From Rhodobiaceae bacterium UBA7804 (GTDB lineage: Bacteria; Pseudomonadota; Alphaproteobacteria; Parvibaculales; Parvibaculaceae), in NCBI GenBank assembly GCA_002480495.1, contig DLCG01000017.1, forward strand, positions 62,473-126,472: 64,000 bases of DNA, given 5' to 3'. How positions within the stretch are numbered: position 1 is the stretch's first letter; each line of letters opens with the position of its first letter. The translations under genes and the position numbers were made by a program. The notes under the pieces are model-generated. The model did not search any database. It was not told the DNA's origin and worked only from the letters and a program-made list of their open reading frames with translations. Of the stretch, positions 52,832 to 61,403 are shown piece by piece.

Positions 52832-53424
52832 CGAAGGAATTCCGCGGCGAGGATCGCATAGAGGAACTCGTCGCGCCATTCTCCCTGGATGTGCTTGCTG
52901 CCCCTGAAGGCGCCTTCCCGGCGCATTCCGAGCCTTTCCATCACTCTTGCCGATGCCTTGTTCCGCTGATCGCAGGTCGCGATGATGCGCTGCAGGCCGA
53001 GGTCAACGAACCCGGCATGGATGAGCGCATGAGCCGCCTCCAGCGCAAACCCCTCTCCCCAGTAATCCGGATGCAGAACATATCCGATCTCCGCCGTCCG
53101 ATTCTCCCAATCGACCAGCTTGAGCCCGGCCCCGCCTATGAGTTTCTGTCTCGCGACGCGCTGCCCTTCGCCCTTGCTGACGATGGCCAAATCGAAATTG
53201 TGCCGGGGGCGTTCCTTCTGGTCGTCGAGATAGGCGCGGATCGTCTGCTTGCTTTGAAGCGTGGTGTTCGGGCCCCAGACCAGATACCGCGTAACCTGAT
53301 CAAGCGAAGAATAGGCGTGGACCGCCTCGAAGTCTCGCGCGGTGAAGTCACGCAGAATGAGCCGCGGGGTCTCGATCGGAAGCCCGAGCGCCGGTTCGGA
53401 CACCCCGCGCCGCCGCATTCTCAT
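52828..53424 (-). CDS. GNAT acetyltransferase (RimJ/RimL type)
   Basis: 198 residues. ETPRLILRDFTARDFEAVHA, HPDYWGEGFALEAAHALI and NKASARVMERLGMRREGAFR are typical of the RimJ/L branch that acetylates protein or antibiotic amines. The start ATG overlaps the stop of the ArsC-like gene (ATGA at 53421-53424), so the pair is coupled. Confidence 0.9.
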   Translation of the reverse strand: MRMRRRGVSEPALGLPIETPRLILRDFTARDFEAVHAYSSLDQVTRYLVWGPNTTLQSKQTIRAYLDDQKERPRHNFDLAIVSKGEGQRVARQKLIGGAGLKLVDWENRTAEIGYVLHPDYWGEGFALEAAHALIHAGFVDLGLQRIIATCDQRNKASARVMERLGMRREGAFRGSKHIQGEWRDEFLYAILAAEFLR

Positions 53425-53789
53425 TTGCCGAGCGCCTTCAGGACATCGGCTTTCTGGACATCGCGGAAGCCGACGACGATATCGCCCTTGCCGAAATCGA
53501 AGACAGGCCGCTTGATCAGGGCCGGATGCTCGCTCATCAGGGCAATCGCACGCCCCTCGTCGATATCGGCTTTATCCTTGTCCGGAAGACCCCGCCAGGT
53601 CGTACTCGCCTTGTTGAGCAGGGCCTCCCAGCCTGCAGACTTCGCGAAACGCTTCATATCCGCGGACGTCACGCCGTCGGCGCGCACGTCGCGAAACTTG
53701 TGGGCAATGCCCTCCGCCTCAAGCCACTTGAGCGCCTTGCGGCATGTGTCGCAATTCTTCAGTCCGTAAACAGTCAGCACCGGCCTCAT
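53421..53789 (-). CDS. ArsC/Spx-like (YffB-type) thioredoxin-fold protein
   Basis: 122 residues. LTVYGLKNCDTCRKALKWLE has the CxxC of the YffB/ArsC family, and the R of HPALIKRPV is conserved. YffB-like proteins are glutathione-dependent reductases of unclear substrate rather than proven arsenate reductases. First gene of a pair with the GNAT gene. Confidence 0.9.
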   Translation of the reverse strand: MRPVLTVYGLKNCDTCRKALKWLEAEGIAHKFRDVRADGVTSADMKRFAKSAGWEALLNKASTTWRGLPDKDKADIDEGRAIALMSEHPALIKRPVFDFGKGDIVVGFRDVQKADVLKALGK

Positions 53790-53868
53790 TTCCCTTCAGC
53801 TGCGGTTTTCGCAAGCATAACGGGTATGGAGCCGGTGCCAAAATCAGCAGAACGGGGACTGGCGAAAG

Positions 53869-54672
53869 TCAGGCGGCGATCGCCTGCGCCTCTCCGGAAC
53901 GCATGGCCTTGAAGGCCTCCTCCGCAGCGAGGGCAATAGGTTCGGCCTCGCGATAGGCGCGCGGTTCGGCGATCTTGAGCAGAGAACGCACCTCCGGCAG
54001 CGGTTTCGCCAACATGGCTTCCCAATCCGTCTGAGGCAGCCAGGCGGCTTTCTTGCCATTCCGGTAGGCTTCGCGAATAACGCTCCAGACATTCACATCC
54101 GGAAGCGTCTTGCGCGTGATCCGCGAACCGACCAGCACGATGAAGCCGATGCCGCGATTTCGCGTTTGTGCATAGGTGAAGGCGAGAAGCGCGAGTTCTC
54201 CCAGACCGTCGCGGCCATAGCCCGTGGTCACGTGCCACAGATCGTGCTGATCGCGGAGGCGATAGCCGAATATCCGCTCCTGCTCGGTACGGTCGTCACG
54301 CTCTGGAATGACTTCGCTCGCCGCGACGAGGCCATCGGCGGTGAGGTTTTCCTCGGCCATGAACTCGTAATAGGTGTGACCCAGCGTGCCTGCCGGCAGA
54401 GATGAAAGGTAGTCGCGGTCGCTCAGCGCGGTGATGAGATTCCGCTTTTCGGCAAGGATTCGCTGGCCGGTTTCCGTCTTCACGAAACGTTGGAACTGCC
54501 GGTCGTTGGCACCACCCGACAGCGCATCGATGATCCGGAATACCTGACTGGTATCCTCCTTGTCGGCGATGAGGGCGCGAATTGCGCGCAAAGCCTTGAG
54601 AGGCTGGATACGCTTGCGCTTGCGCTTTGCCACATGCTTGCCGTCAAACTCTGTTGGGCTTGCAATCGTCAT
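53869..54672 (-). CDS. Coq4-family ubiquinone biosynthesis protein
   Basis: 267 residues. The Coq4 signature GTLGHTYYEFMAEENLTADG and HDLWHVTTGYGRD (metal-binding HDxxH) are present. In eukaryotes Coq4 organises or oxidatively decarboxylates the ring in ubiquinone synthesis; bacterial homologues are less studied. The start at 54672 was chosen since the longer frame runs over the divergent TetR gene. It has a promoter embedded in a TetR operator region. Confidence 0.83.
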   Translation of the reverse strand: MTIASPTEFDGKHVAKRKRKRIQPLKALRAIRALIADKEDTSQVFRIIDALSGGANDRQFQRFVKTETGQRILAEKRNLITALSDRDYLSSLPAGTLGHTYYEFMAEENLTADGLVAASEVIPERDDRTEQERIFGYRLRDQHDLWHVTTGYGRDGLGELALLAFTYAQTRNRGIGFIVLVGSRITRKTLPDVNVWSVIREAYRNGKKAAWLPQTDWEAMLAKPLPEVRSLLKIAEPRAYREAEPIALAAEEAFKAMRSGEAQAIAA

Positions 54673-54723
54673 GGGGTATGTCCCGTTGCTATAGTAAGCC
54701 TGCTGCCGCCAGCCTTGGCCTCT

Positions 54724-54752
54724 GATATAGTCAATACTGACATTCTTGTCAA
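54724..54752 (-). promoter_or_regulatory. promoter of the Coq4 gene with overlapping TetR operator
   Basis: On the minus strand TTGACA (54752-54747) and TATATC (54729-54724) are spaced by 17 bases. The dyad TGACA-TTCT-TGTCA (54738-54751) overlaps the -35, a good repressor site for the divergent TetR protein at 54782. Confidence 0.65.
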
Positions 54753-54781
54753 TATATTCGGCGGTGCGAGAGGAGTTCCGT

Positions 54782-55465
54782 GTGTCCAGCGTTGCAAAAA
54801 ATCCCGCCCCTTCGGACGAAACGTCCGGGAAAGCAGCGGAAAAGCAGCCTCCGAAAAGAATCCGCCGCACGGCTGACGAAGCCCGGCGGCTGATCCTCGA
54901 CGCCGCCGAGGCAAGGTTGGCGCGGCAGGGGCCCGAGGGCTTGCGGCTGCAGGACATCGCAAGGGACGTGGGCATTTCGCATCCCGCGATTCTCCATCAC
55001 TTCGAGAATCGGGAAGGCCTCGTGCGAGCCCTCATTGCCCGAACCAACACGCAGTTGAGGGATTCGCTCCTTGGCGCCCTCGGCGAGAACGACGCGAGCC
55101 GGGACGCTGCAGATCATATCGGGCATGTTTTCGAGGCGCTGAGCGACAGGGGTACGGCGCGGCTCCTGTCCTGGCTTCTACTCACCGGCCGCGCCACCGA
55201 GCAATCCGACGCCCACAACATCATGGGCGAGATCGTCGACGCGCTGCAGGCGCGCCGCACGGACTACGCAAAGGAAAGAGGCAAGCCAGCTCCAGACAAG
55301 GAAGACACGCTCTTCCTCGCCATGCTGACGGCGAATGCTGCTTTCGGCGAAGCGATCGTCGGGCGTCAACTTGCCGAAGCGGCAGGTCTCGACCAGGACG
55401 GTATCAGAAGGTTCCGCGCCTGGTTCGCCAAACTCCTGAATGACCACCTTGGAGACAAGGACTAG
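54782..55465 (+). CDS. TetR-family regulator divergent from Coq4
   Basis: 227 residues: DEARRLILDAAEARLARQGP, LQDIARDVGISHPAILHHFE. The GTG at 54782 sits 6 bases after AGGAG, better than the TTG at 54746. A basic N-terminal tail (KRIRRTADEA) precedes the helix-turn-helix. Overlaps the convergent TetR gene by four bases. Probably represses itself and the Coq4 gene. Confidence 0.9.
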   Translation: MSSVAKNPAPSDETSGKAAEKQPPKRIRRTADEARRLILDAAEARLARQGPEGLRLQDIARDVGISHPAILHHFENREGLVRALIARTNTQLRDSLLGALGENDASRDAADHIGHVFEALSDRGTARLLSWLLLTGRATEQSDAHNIMGEIVDALQARRTDYAKERGKPAPDKEDTLFLAMLTANAAFGEAIVGRQLAEAAGLDQDGIRRFRAWFAKLLNDHLGDKD

Positions 55466-56091
55466 CGTTTCTTGTTCTTCAGCAATTGCCGCATCAGCCC
55501 TATCAGCCGTTCGGAATCGACATCCGGCCGCACCACACGCGCGACCATGATGCCATCGAGAAAGACGGATACGAGCTGCGCAAGATCTTCAGCCTCGCCG
55601 GATGCCTCACCCTCCTCCTTCAGCGCATGCGCTATGAGACCTGTTTCGGTCTCATAAAAGCGGGCGATCGCCATGTCGGTCTGCTTCGACCGCTGGCCGG
55701 AATGCGCATAGTCGAGGATGACCTTCAGGAAGCGCGTGATCTCGCCGAAGAGAAGCAGGTTGCTCGACAACCAGGCATCGAGGTCGCCGATACCGCCCTT
55801 TTCCTTCTTGATGTCGTCATAGGCGGCAAGCGCATCCGAAAGAGCTTTCCGCACGACGAACTGGAAGAGATCGTCCTTGTCTTCAAAGTAGTAGTAGATG
55901 AGCGCAGGATTGATGCCTGCCGCCTCGCCAAGCTCCTTGTTGGAAACGGCAGCTACACCGGAGCGCGAAAAAAGCTCAAGCGCGGCCGCCGCGATCGCAT
56001 CGCGCTTCGCCTCGTTCGGCCCTTCCGCAGCCGGTCTCCCCACTTTGCGGGCAGGCTTCTTTGCGGCCTGCCGCTTGTTCTTCGAAGTCAC
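55462..56091 (-). CDS. TetR-family regulator of the creatininase-glutamine synthetase operon
   Basis: 209 residues with a lysine-rich N-terminus (KNKRQAAKKPARKVGRPAAE), HTH AIAAAALELFSRSGVAAVSN followed by GEAAGINPALIYYYFEDKDD. The GTG start overlaps the stop of the creatininase gene (GTGTGA), so it is the last gene of that operon and likely controls it. Confidence 0.9.
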   Translation of the reverse strand: MTSKNKRQAAKKPARKVGRPAAEGPNEAKRDAIAAAALELFSRSGVAAVSNKELGEAAGINPALIYYYFEDKDDLFQFVVRKALSDALAAYDDIKKEKGGIGDLDAWLSSNLLLFGEITRFLKVILDYAHSGQRSKQTDMAIARFYETETGLIAHALKEEGEASGEAEDLAQLVSVFLDGIMVARVVRPDVDSERLIGLMRQLLKNKKR

Positions 56092-56855
56092 ACTTTTCCG
56101 CCTTTCACGGGCTCCGGGATTTCCGGCCAGTCCTCATGTTCGGCCTGTTCGAGAAGCTTCTCGAAATCGCCGATGATCGCATCGAGCATCTCGCGGCCGA
56201 GACTAGCAGAGGATTCGCTCGGACGTCCCACGACGCCGTTCTTCGTGACGGCCGGCATCGCATAACGCCAGACCAGACCGATGGTCACGTCCTCGACGTC
56301 TTCCGCCTTGTCCATCTCCACGCATTCCGGATCGAGCGCCAGCACCATCGAAGTCTCGGCGATGTTTGCGTGGATATCCGCGGCATCGAGCGTATAGAGC
56401 CGCAACGCCTCCGCGGAAATTTCCCAGAGCCCGCGCGTCGCGAAACGCGCTTCCGGAAACTCATAGCGAAGCCTGAGAATGGCACTCTCTATCGAGGGCC
56501 CATTGGTCGCATGTCCCGAAATGAAGATCAGCCGGTCAATGCCGTTGGCCTTGATCGCCCAGGAGGCAATCTCGCAGAGTACGGCAGTGAGCGTCTCCGG
56601 CGACAATGAAAGCGTGCCGGGCCAGGCATCCGAATGGCCGAAGGAACAGCCATAGGGAATCGAGGGCAGAAGCAACACGTTCCGGCGGCGGCATGCTTCC
56701 GCGCAAATCGCCTCCGCAAGCATGGTGTCCGTACCGGTCGCAAGGTGCGGCCCGTGTTGTTCGGTGGCGCCGATAGGCAGGACCGCAATTGTGCGGCCCT
56801 TGCCCTTGATCGCATCGCCAACCTGCGGCCCCGTGGATTTAGCCCAGGATGTCAT
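56088..56855 (-). CDS. creatininase-family amidohydrolase
   Basis: 255 residues. The metal motif is VLPIGATEQHGPHLATGTDT; the second, usually GHGGNG, reads SGHATNG. Creatininase-family enzymes open cyclic amides or formamides using two metals. The substrate is not creatinine by necessity; the gene sits between a glutamine synthetase-like gene and a TetR gene, in amine metabolism style. Confidence 0.88.
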   Translation of the reverse strand: MTSWAKSTGPQVGDAIKGKGRTIAVLPIGATEQHGPHLATGTDTMLAEAICAEACRRRNVLLLPSIPYGCSFGHSDAWPGTLSLSPETLTAVLCEIASWAIKANGIDRLIFISGHATNGPSIESAILRLRYEFPEARFATRGLWEISAEALRLYTLDAADIHANIAETSMVLALDPECVEMDKAEDVEDVTIGLVWRYAMPAVTKNGVVGRPSESSASLGREMLDAIIGDFEKLLEQAEHEDWPEIPEPVKGGKV

Positions 56856-56871
56856 GTCGTTTTCCTCAATG

Positions 56872-58251
56872 TCAGACGAAGGTCAGGTAGCGGTCACGCT
56901 CGGTCTTCGTCACCATGTAGAACTGCGCATCCCACTCTTTCCTTTTCTGGGCGACGAAGATGTCCACGAATTCGTCGCCAAGCGCGCTGCGTGCGAACTC
57001 GCTCTCCTCAAGCGCATCGGAAGCTTCGAGCAGTGTGCGCGGCAGACGGCGCAGACTGCCCGCCTGTGAGCGGACATCGCGCGAGAGGTAGAGGTTGTCG
57101 TTAAGGGGCTGGCCGGGATCGACTTTTCGCTCAAGCCCATCGAGACCGGCATAAAGGCTCATCGCGGCCGAAAGGTAGAAATTGGCGCTCATGTCCGGCG
57201 CACGATTCTCGATGCAGGGCCGGTTCATCGGCAAACGTAGCATCGCCGAGCGGTTGTTGCGCCCATAGGCCTTGAGCACCGGCGCCCAGGACATGTCGGG
57301 CATCTCACCCTGCGCGATCAGACCCTTGTAGGAGTTGTAGCTCGGACAGGTTAAGGCGCAGAGCGCCTGTGCGTGGTCGAGAAGGCCGCCGACGAAATGA
57401 AGCGTATCGTCCGTCGCTTCGAGCCCGTAGCTCTTTGCCAGCTCGCCCACGGGACGCACCGTAGCATCGAAAAGGTTCTCTCTCGTCTCCATGTCCATGA
57501 GCGACATGTTGTGGTGAGCACCGGAACGGAAGTCGTTGCTGAAGGGCTTCGGCATGAAACTCGCCACCGCGCCATGCTTGCGCGCAATGGTCTTCACCAT
57601 GAAGCGGAAGAAGGTGAGCCGGTCTGCAGTCGTCAAGGCATCGGCATAGCCAAAGTCGATTTCGAACTGACCGCGTCCACCTTCCTGATCGAAGGAGTAA
57701 AGCCCCCAGCCGAGTCCTTCGACATAGCGCGTCAGTTCTTCGAGGAATGGACCGGCCATTGATATCTGATGGAGATCATAGGCAGGGGTCGGTCCATGAA
57801 AGGTCTCGCTCTGAAGCGGTGCGAGCATATCCCCCTCGCGGCGCAGCACATAGAATTCGGGCTCGATGCCGAGATTGAAGACGAGCTTCTTTCGCGCCGC
57901 CTTATCCGTCGCGCGCTTGAGGATCACGCGGCTGCAATTGGAATAGGGCTCGCCGTGGAAATACATGTCCGAGGCAAACCAGCAGTACCGCTTGTCCCAG
58001 GGGAGGACTGTGGCGCTTGCAAGGTCGGGGACGGCCGCACACTCATCGAAATGAGGGCCGACAAGGCCCATGCCTTCGAGCGCACCGACCGTGAAGAGCT
58101 CGGAGCCGCCCATCATGTGCGCAAGATGGCTGATCGGCACGCACTTGGTCTTCGAGACCCCATGCACGTCGACATAGGTGGCGTAACAATATTCGACGCC
58201 TTCACTCGCGAGCTTCTTCTGAAGTTCCTTCGCCTGTTCCTTTTCACTCAT
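56872..58251 (-). CDS. glutamine synthetase-family ligase (GlnT/type III-like or glutamylamide synthetase)
   Basis: 459 residues. The beta-Grasp region near YCYATYVDVHGVSKTKCVPI and catalytic stretches NLGIEPEFYVL, QEGGRGQFEIDFGYADAL, SGAHHNMSL and NRSAMLRLP follow the GS fold with two-metal binding. The length and local motifs resemble GlnT-like and gamma-glutamylmethylamide synthetases rather than GlnA. Middle gene of a likely amine/amide operon. Confidence 0.87.
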   Translation of the reverse strand: MSEKEQAKELQKKLASEGVEYCYATYVDVHGVSKTKCVPISHLAHMMGGSELFTVGALEGMGLVGPHFDECAAVPDLASATVLPWDKRYCWFASDMYFHGEPYSNCSRVILKRATDKAARKKLVFNLGIEPEFYVLRREGDMLAPLQSETFHGPTPAYDLHQISMAGPFLEELTRYVEGLGWGLYSFDQEGGRGQFEIDFGYADALTTADRLTFFRFMVKTIARKHGAVASFMPKPFSNDFRSGAHHNMSLMDMETRENLFDATVRPVGELAKSYGLEATDDTLHFVGGLLDHAQALCALTCPSYNSYKGLIAQGEMPDMSWAPVLKAYGRNNRSAMLRLPMNRPCIENRAPDMSANFYLSAAMSLYAGLDGLERKVDPGQPLNDNLYLSRDVRSQAGSLRRLPRTLLEASDALEESEFARSALGDEFVDIFVAQKRKEWDAQFYMVTKTERDRYLTFV

Positions 58252-58290
58252 CGCACTTTTCCTTTACTGGCCGATTGACGCTGACATGCA

Positions 58291-58935
58291 TTAGTTCCAG
58301 ACACGCCCTGCGCGTGGGGTGTCGATCTGGTAGTCGCTAGAATGACGGGAGAAGAATTCGCGGCCGAAGCGCTCGGCTTTCAAAAGCGGCTCGCCCGGGT
58401 CGAGCGCGACATCGCCGCGCGCGTTGCCATAGCCATGAACGGCGCCGACGAACGCCGATCTGGTGTAGCGCGCATATTCCTGAAACTGATGCACGATACC
58501 CGCGCCGACACCGGGGAAGGTTTCTTCCGAGGAGAGAAGAAGCCCCAGGCGTTTTTCGACCATTCGAGCGACGACTTCATCGGATTTGGGATGAGACGCC
58601 GCGACATAACAGAACATGCGGTCGAAAAAGGCCTTGAGCTGCGCCGACATGCCGTACCAGTAGACTGGCGTTGCAGCGATCACGCCATCCGCCGGAAGAA
58701 AGCGCTCGAGAAAGGCTTTCCGAAAGCCGTCATCGATGCCGCATTCGCCGTCGGAACGACGGCAGCGGCGGCAATCGCGCAGGAAGGCGAAGACGGCATC
58801 GTCCGCGAAGAGCAGTTCTGCGTCGTGCCCGGCAGCTTCCAGCCCGCACAGCGCCGCCTCGGCAAGCATGGCTGAATTGCCATCACGGCGAGGACTGGAA
58901 ACGAGAACAAGGGCGCGCAACGCAATGAACTCCAA
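58291..58935 (-). CDS. NADPH-dependent FMN reductase/flavodoxin-fold protein
   Basis: 214 residues. LVLVSSPRRDGNSAMLAEAA binds FMN phosphate, ADGVIAATPVYWYGMSAQLK and RMVEKRLGLLLSSEETF complete the flavodoxin-like fold. DCRRCRRSDGEC resembles the iron-flavoprotein (CxxC) type. No ATG fits; a TTG at 58935 or 58920 must start it. First gene of the operon behind a 26-bp palindrome. Confidence 0.85.
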   Translation of the reverse strand: MEFIALRALVLVSSPRRDGNSAMLAEAALCGLEAAGHDAELLFADDAVFAFLRDCRRCRRSDGECGIDDGFRKAFLERFLPADGVIAATPVYWYGMSAQLKAFFDRMFCYVAASHPKSDEVVARMVEKRLGLLLSSEETFPGVGAGIVHQFQEYARYTRSAFVGAVHGYGNARGDVALDPGEPLLKAERFGREFFSRHSSDYQIDTPRAGRVWN

Positions 58936-58967
58936 CTGAATAACTCACGGTGGAGTAGTCTTCTCAT

Positions 58968-58993
58968 AATTTAATTGATTGATCAATTAAATT
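58968..58993. promoter_or_regulatory. 26-bp palindrome, probable TetR operator
   Basis: Two perfect 12-bp arms (AATTTAATTGAT and ATCAATTAAATT) flank TG. It lies in the AT-rich space between the FMN-reductase operon and the GNAT gene. The TetR gene at the end of that operon is the natural candidate ligand. Confidence 0.7.
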
Positions 58994-59071
58994 TATTGCT
59001 GTGCAGCGCGGTGGCTTGCCTTGATAGAATGAATCAATAGACGCCGTGCACCGGCCCATGCGGAGTTTCAG

Positions 59072-59578
59072 ATGATCGTGCCTTCGATTTCCGTACGGCG
59101 AGCGCAAGAGAGCGACCTACCCGGTCTTCTCGCGATCTATAACGACGCCGTGGCGAACACGACCTCCATCTGGAACGAGACCCTGTCGGACCTCGAAGGA
59201 CGGCGCAAATGGCTGGAAGAGCGCGAGACACAGGGCTTTCCCGTTCTCGTCGCGGAAGACACCGGCGGCATTGCGGGTTACGCCACTTTCGGTCCCTTCC
59301 GTCCGCATGAAGGCTATCGCCAGACCGTCGAGAATTCCGTCTATGTCCGGGGAGACCGGCGCAGGCAAGGCATAGCCGGATTGCTGATGACGCAGCTGAT
59401 CGCGGATGCGGAACAACTCGGATGCCATGTCATGGTCGCGGGGATCGAAGCCAGCAACCTCGCCTCGATCCGGCTGCATGAACGGTGCGGCTTTCATGAA
59501 GTCGCCCGCATGCCTGAGGTGGGCCGCAAATTCGGCCGCTGGCTTGATCTCGTCCTGATGCAGAGAATGATTTGCTGA
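59072..59578 (+). CDS. GNAT N-acetyltransferase, phosphinothricin/methionine sulfoximine type
   Basis: 168 residues. ISVRRAQESDLPGLLAIYND, ENSVYVRGDRRRQGIAGLL (CoA loop) and GIEASNLASIRLHERCGFHE are typical of Pat/MnaT. This family acetylates toxic glutamate analogues that inhibit glutamine synthetase. It stands divergent from an operon that contains a glutamine synthetase-like gene and shares its operator region, which may be more than coincidence. Confidence 0.88.
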   Translation: MIVPSISVRRAQESDLPGLLAIYNDAVANTTSIWNETLSDLEGRRKWLEERETQGFPVLVAEDTGGIAGYATFGPFRPHEGYRQTVENSVYVRGDRRRQGIAGLLMTQLIADAEQLGCHVMVAGIEASNLASIRLHERCGFHEVARMPEVGRKFGRWLDLVLMQRMIC

Positions 59579-59588
59579 AAGAAGCCTC

Positions 59589-60359
59589 CTACTGGGCGAC
59601 AAACCCGCCATCGATCGGAATATTGGCCCCCGTAATGAAGGAAGCCCTGTCGGAACAAAGCCAGACGACAAGTTCCGCCACTTCCTCCGGCGTACCTATC
59701 CGCCCGATCGGATGCAGCGGATTCATGAGCTCTCCTGTCGTCAGCTTGCCGCCTGTCGACTGCGCCGCAAGCGAATCGAGCATTCTCGTATCTATTCCGC
59801 CCGGGCAGATTGAATTCACACGAATGCCCAGCTTGCTGTATTCGAGAGCCGCATTCTTGGTGAGTCCATTAACGCCATGCTTGGAGGCCACATAGGGCGC
59901 GAGACCGGGGAAGCCGATGAGCCCGGCGACCGAAGCGAGATTGACGATCGCGCCGCCGCCATTCTTCAGCATCTGCCGTATCTCGGCCTGTAGACACAGA
60001 AATACACCCCGCAGATTGACCGCGATGACACGCTCGAAATTCTCGAGCGGCTGCTCGGCAAGAGGAACAACCTTGCCCTCGATTCCTGCATTGTTGCAGG
60101 CGCAGTCGAGTCTGCCGAACCGCGCGACCGTCTTCGCTACAAGTTCCGCAACATCAGACGGATCTGCGACATCCCCCTTCACGAAAAGCGCATCGCCGCC
60201 TCTTTCCCGGATCATTGATGCGGTCGCATCACCCCCATCTTCGTCGATGTCCGACAAGGAAACCCTTGCCCCTTCCGAAGCAAACTTGAGTGCAGTCGCG
60301 CGGCCAATCCCGGCAGCCGCTCCCGTCACCATTGCGACCTTGCCCAACAACATTCCCAT
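59589..60359 (-). CDS. SDR-family oxidoreductase
   Basis: 256 residues: TGAAAGIGRATA, NNAGIEGK, LASVAGLIG and YVASKHGV. Similar to 3-alpha/7-alpha hydroxysteroid or glucose dehydrogenases, but the substrate is unknown. ATG 60359 has an ideal ribosome site (AGGAGG, 6-base spacing); TTG 60365 and ATG 60353 are less likely. Confidence 0.9.
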   Translation of the reverse strand: MGMLLGKVAMVTGAAAGIGRATALKFASEGARVSLSDIDEDGGDATASMIRERGGDALFVKGDVADPSDVAELVAKTVARFGRLDCACNNAGIEGKVVPLAEQPLENFERVIAVNLRGVFLCLQAEIRQMLKNGGGAIVNLASVAGLIGFPGLAPYVASKHGVNGLTKNAALEYSKLGIRVNSICPGGIDTRMLDSLAAQSTGGKLTTGELMNPLHPIGRIGTPEEVAELVVWLCSDRASFITGANIPIDGGFVAQ

Positions 60360-60511
60360 AACCAACCTCCTCTCGTATTCAATCTTTTGTCTGAAGATGA
60401 GGCGGCAAGACCCGAAGCATCATTGATCGGCGTCAAAGACCGCGACGCGTCGCACGCCTAGAAATCATGTTGGACGACGCTCTGCCGTTCTTTTCGAGAA
60501 GGAGAGAAGCG

Positions 60512-60931
60512 ATGAGAGTTTCAGAAGCCATGCACAAATCCGTGGCCTGGGTATCGCCCCAGACAAAGGTCCCCGAAATTGCGAAGATCATGAAGGAGCA
60601 CGATATCGGCGCGGTGCCGGTCGGCGAGAACGACCGCCTGATCGGAATGGTAACCGATCGCGATATCGCAATCCGCGCCTTGCCCAACGGACATGATGCG
60701 GCGGCGATGACGGCGCGCGATGTGATGACCTCCGGCATATCCTACTGCCATACGGACGATTCCCTGGAAAATGCCATCAAACTCATGGAGTCGAAGAAAG
60801 TTCGCCGCCTTCCGGTCATCGACAAGGACAAGCGCATGGTCGGCATGCTGAGTCTTGGCGACATCTCGCATTGCGCAAACGGGACACAAACGGGCGAACT
60901 GGCAAAAGCGGTAAGCGGCCACCACGCCTGA
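60512..60931 (+). CDS. tandem CBS-domain protein
   Basis: 139 residues consisting of two CBS domains (VSEAMHKSVAWVSPQTKVPE, DRLIGMVTDRDIAIRA, then DVMTSGISYCHTDDSLENAI, RMVGMLSLGDISHCA). Such free-standing proteins bind adenosine nucleotides and sense energy state. The start follows AAGGAGAG. Confidence 0.92.
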   Translation: MRVSEAMHKSVAWVSPQTKVPEIAKIMKEHDIGAVPVGENDRLIGMVTDRDIAIRALPNGHDAAAMTARDVMTSGISYCHTDDSLENAIKLMESKKVRRLPVIDKDKRMVGMLSLGDISHCANGTQTGELAKAVSGHHA

Positions 60932-60942
60932 ACGGAAAGGGA

Positions 60943-61161
60943 TCAGCCTTGCGGGTGCCGCGGTGCCCATTTGCCGTTCCGCTTCTCGTAAAGGCGTTTC
61001 ACGGCGCCCCAGGCAATCCGGTTCGCGATCTCCTCCTGCCGGGGATCGTCTTTGTGAGCATCGAAGGCATGATTGAATGCCGCCCGGAATATGTCCTGCG
61101 CATGGGCGGGCAAAGCCCGTCTGACCGGTTGCGGAAGATCGGCATTTTTCCCGTAAGGCAT
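60943..61161 (-). CDS. chaB: ChaB-family protein
   Basis: 72 residues. MPYGKNADLPQPVRRALPAH matches ChaB, named a regulator of cation transport but of unclear function, with the typical LYEKRNGKWAPRH tail. The start follows AAGGAG. Convergent with the CBS gene. Confidence 0.85.
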   Translation of the reverse strand: MPYGKNADLPQPVRRALPAHAQDIFRAAFNHAFDAHKDDPRQEEIANRIAWGAVKRLYEKRNGKWAPRHPQG

Positions 61162-61193
61162 GGACGGCTCCTTGCCGGGCAATCGACCGGGAA

Positions 61194-61279
61194 TGGTGCC
61201 CCTGGCCGGACTCGAACCAGCACGTTGTTGCCAACAACAGATTTTGAGTCTGCCGCGTCTACCATTCCGCCACAGGGGC
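61194..61279 (-). tRNA. tRNA-Leu (CAA)
   Basis: 86 nt on the minus strand, with acceptor GCCCCTG pairing CAGGGGC, encoded CCA (61196-61194), anticodon loop CTCAAAA between CAGA and TCTG giving CAA, and the long class-II variable arm around TGTTGGCAACA. T-loop TTCGAGT. Confidence 0.95.
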
Positions 61280-61403
61280 ACTGAAGCGTCGGGCGCGCAT
61301 AATAGAGCGCCCCGCCATGCCTTCAACGGAAAAGAGAACGGAAGCCGCATTGCGGGAAAATGCGGCGAGAAGGCGCGGGACAGCAAGGCCTCGCCATGCT
61401 TCA

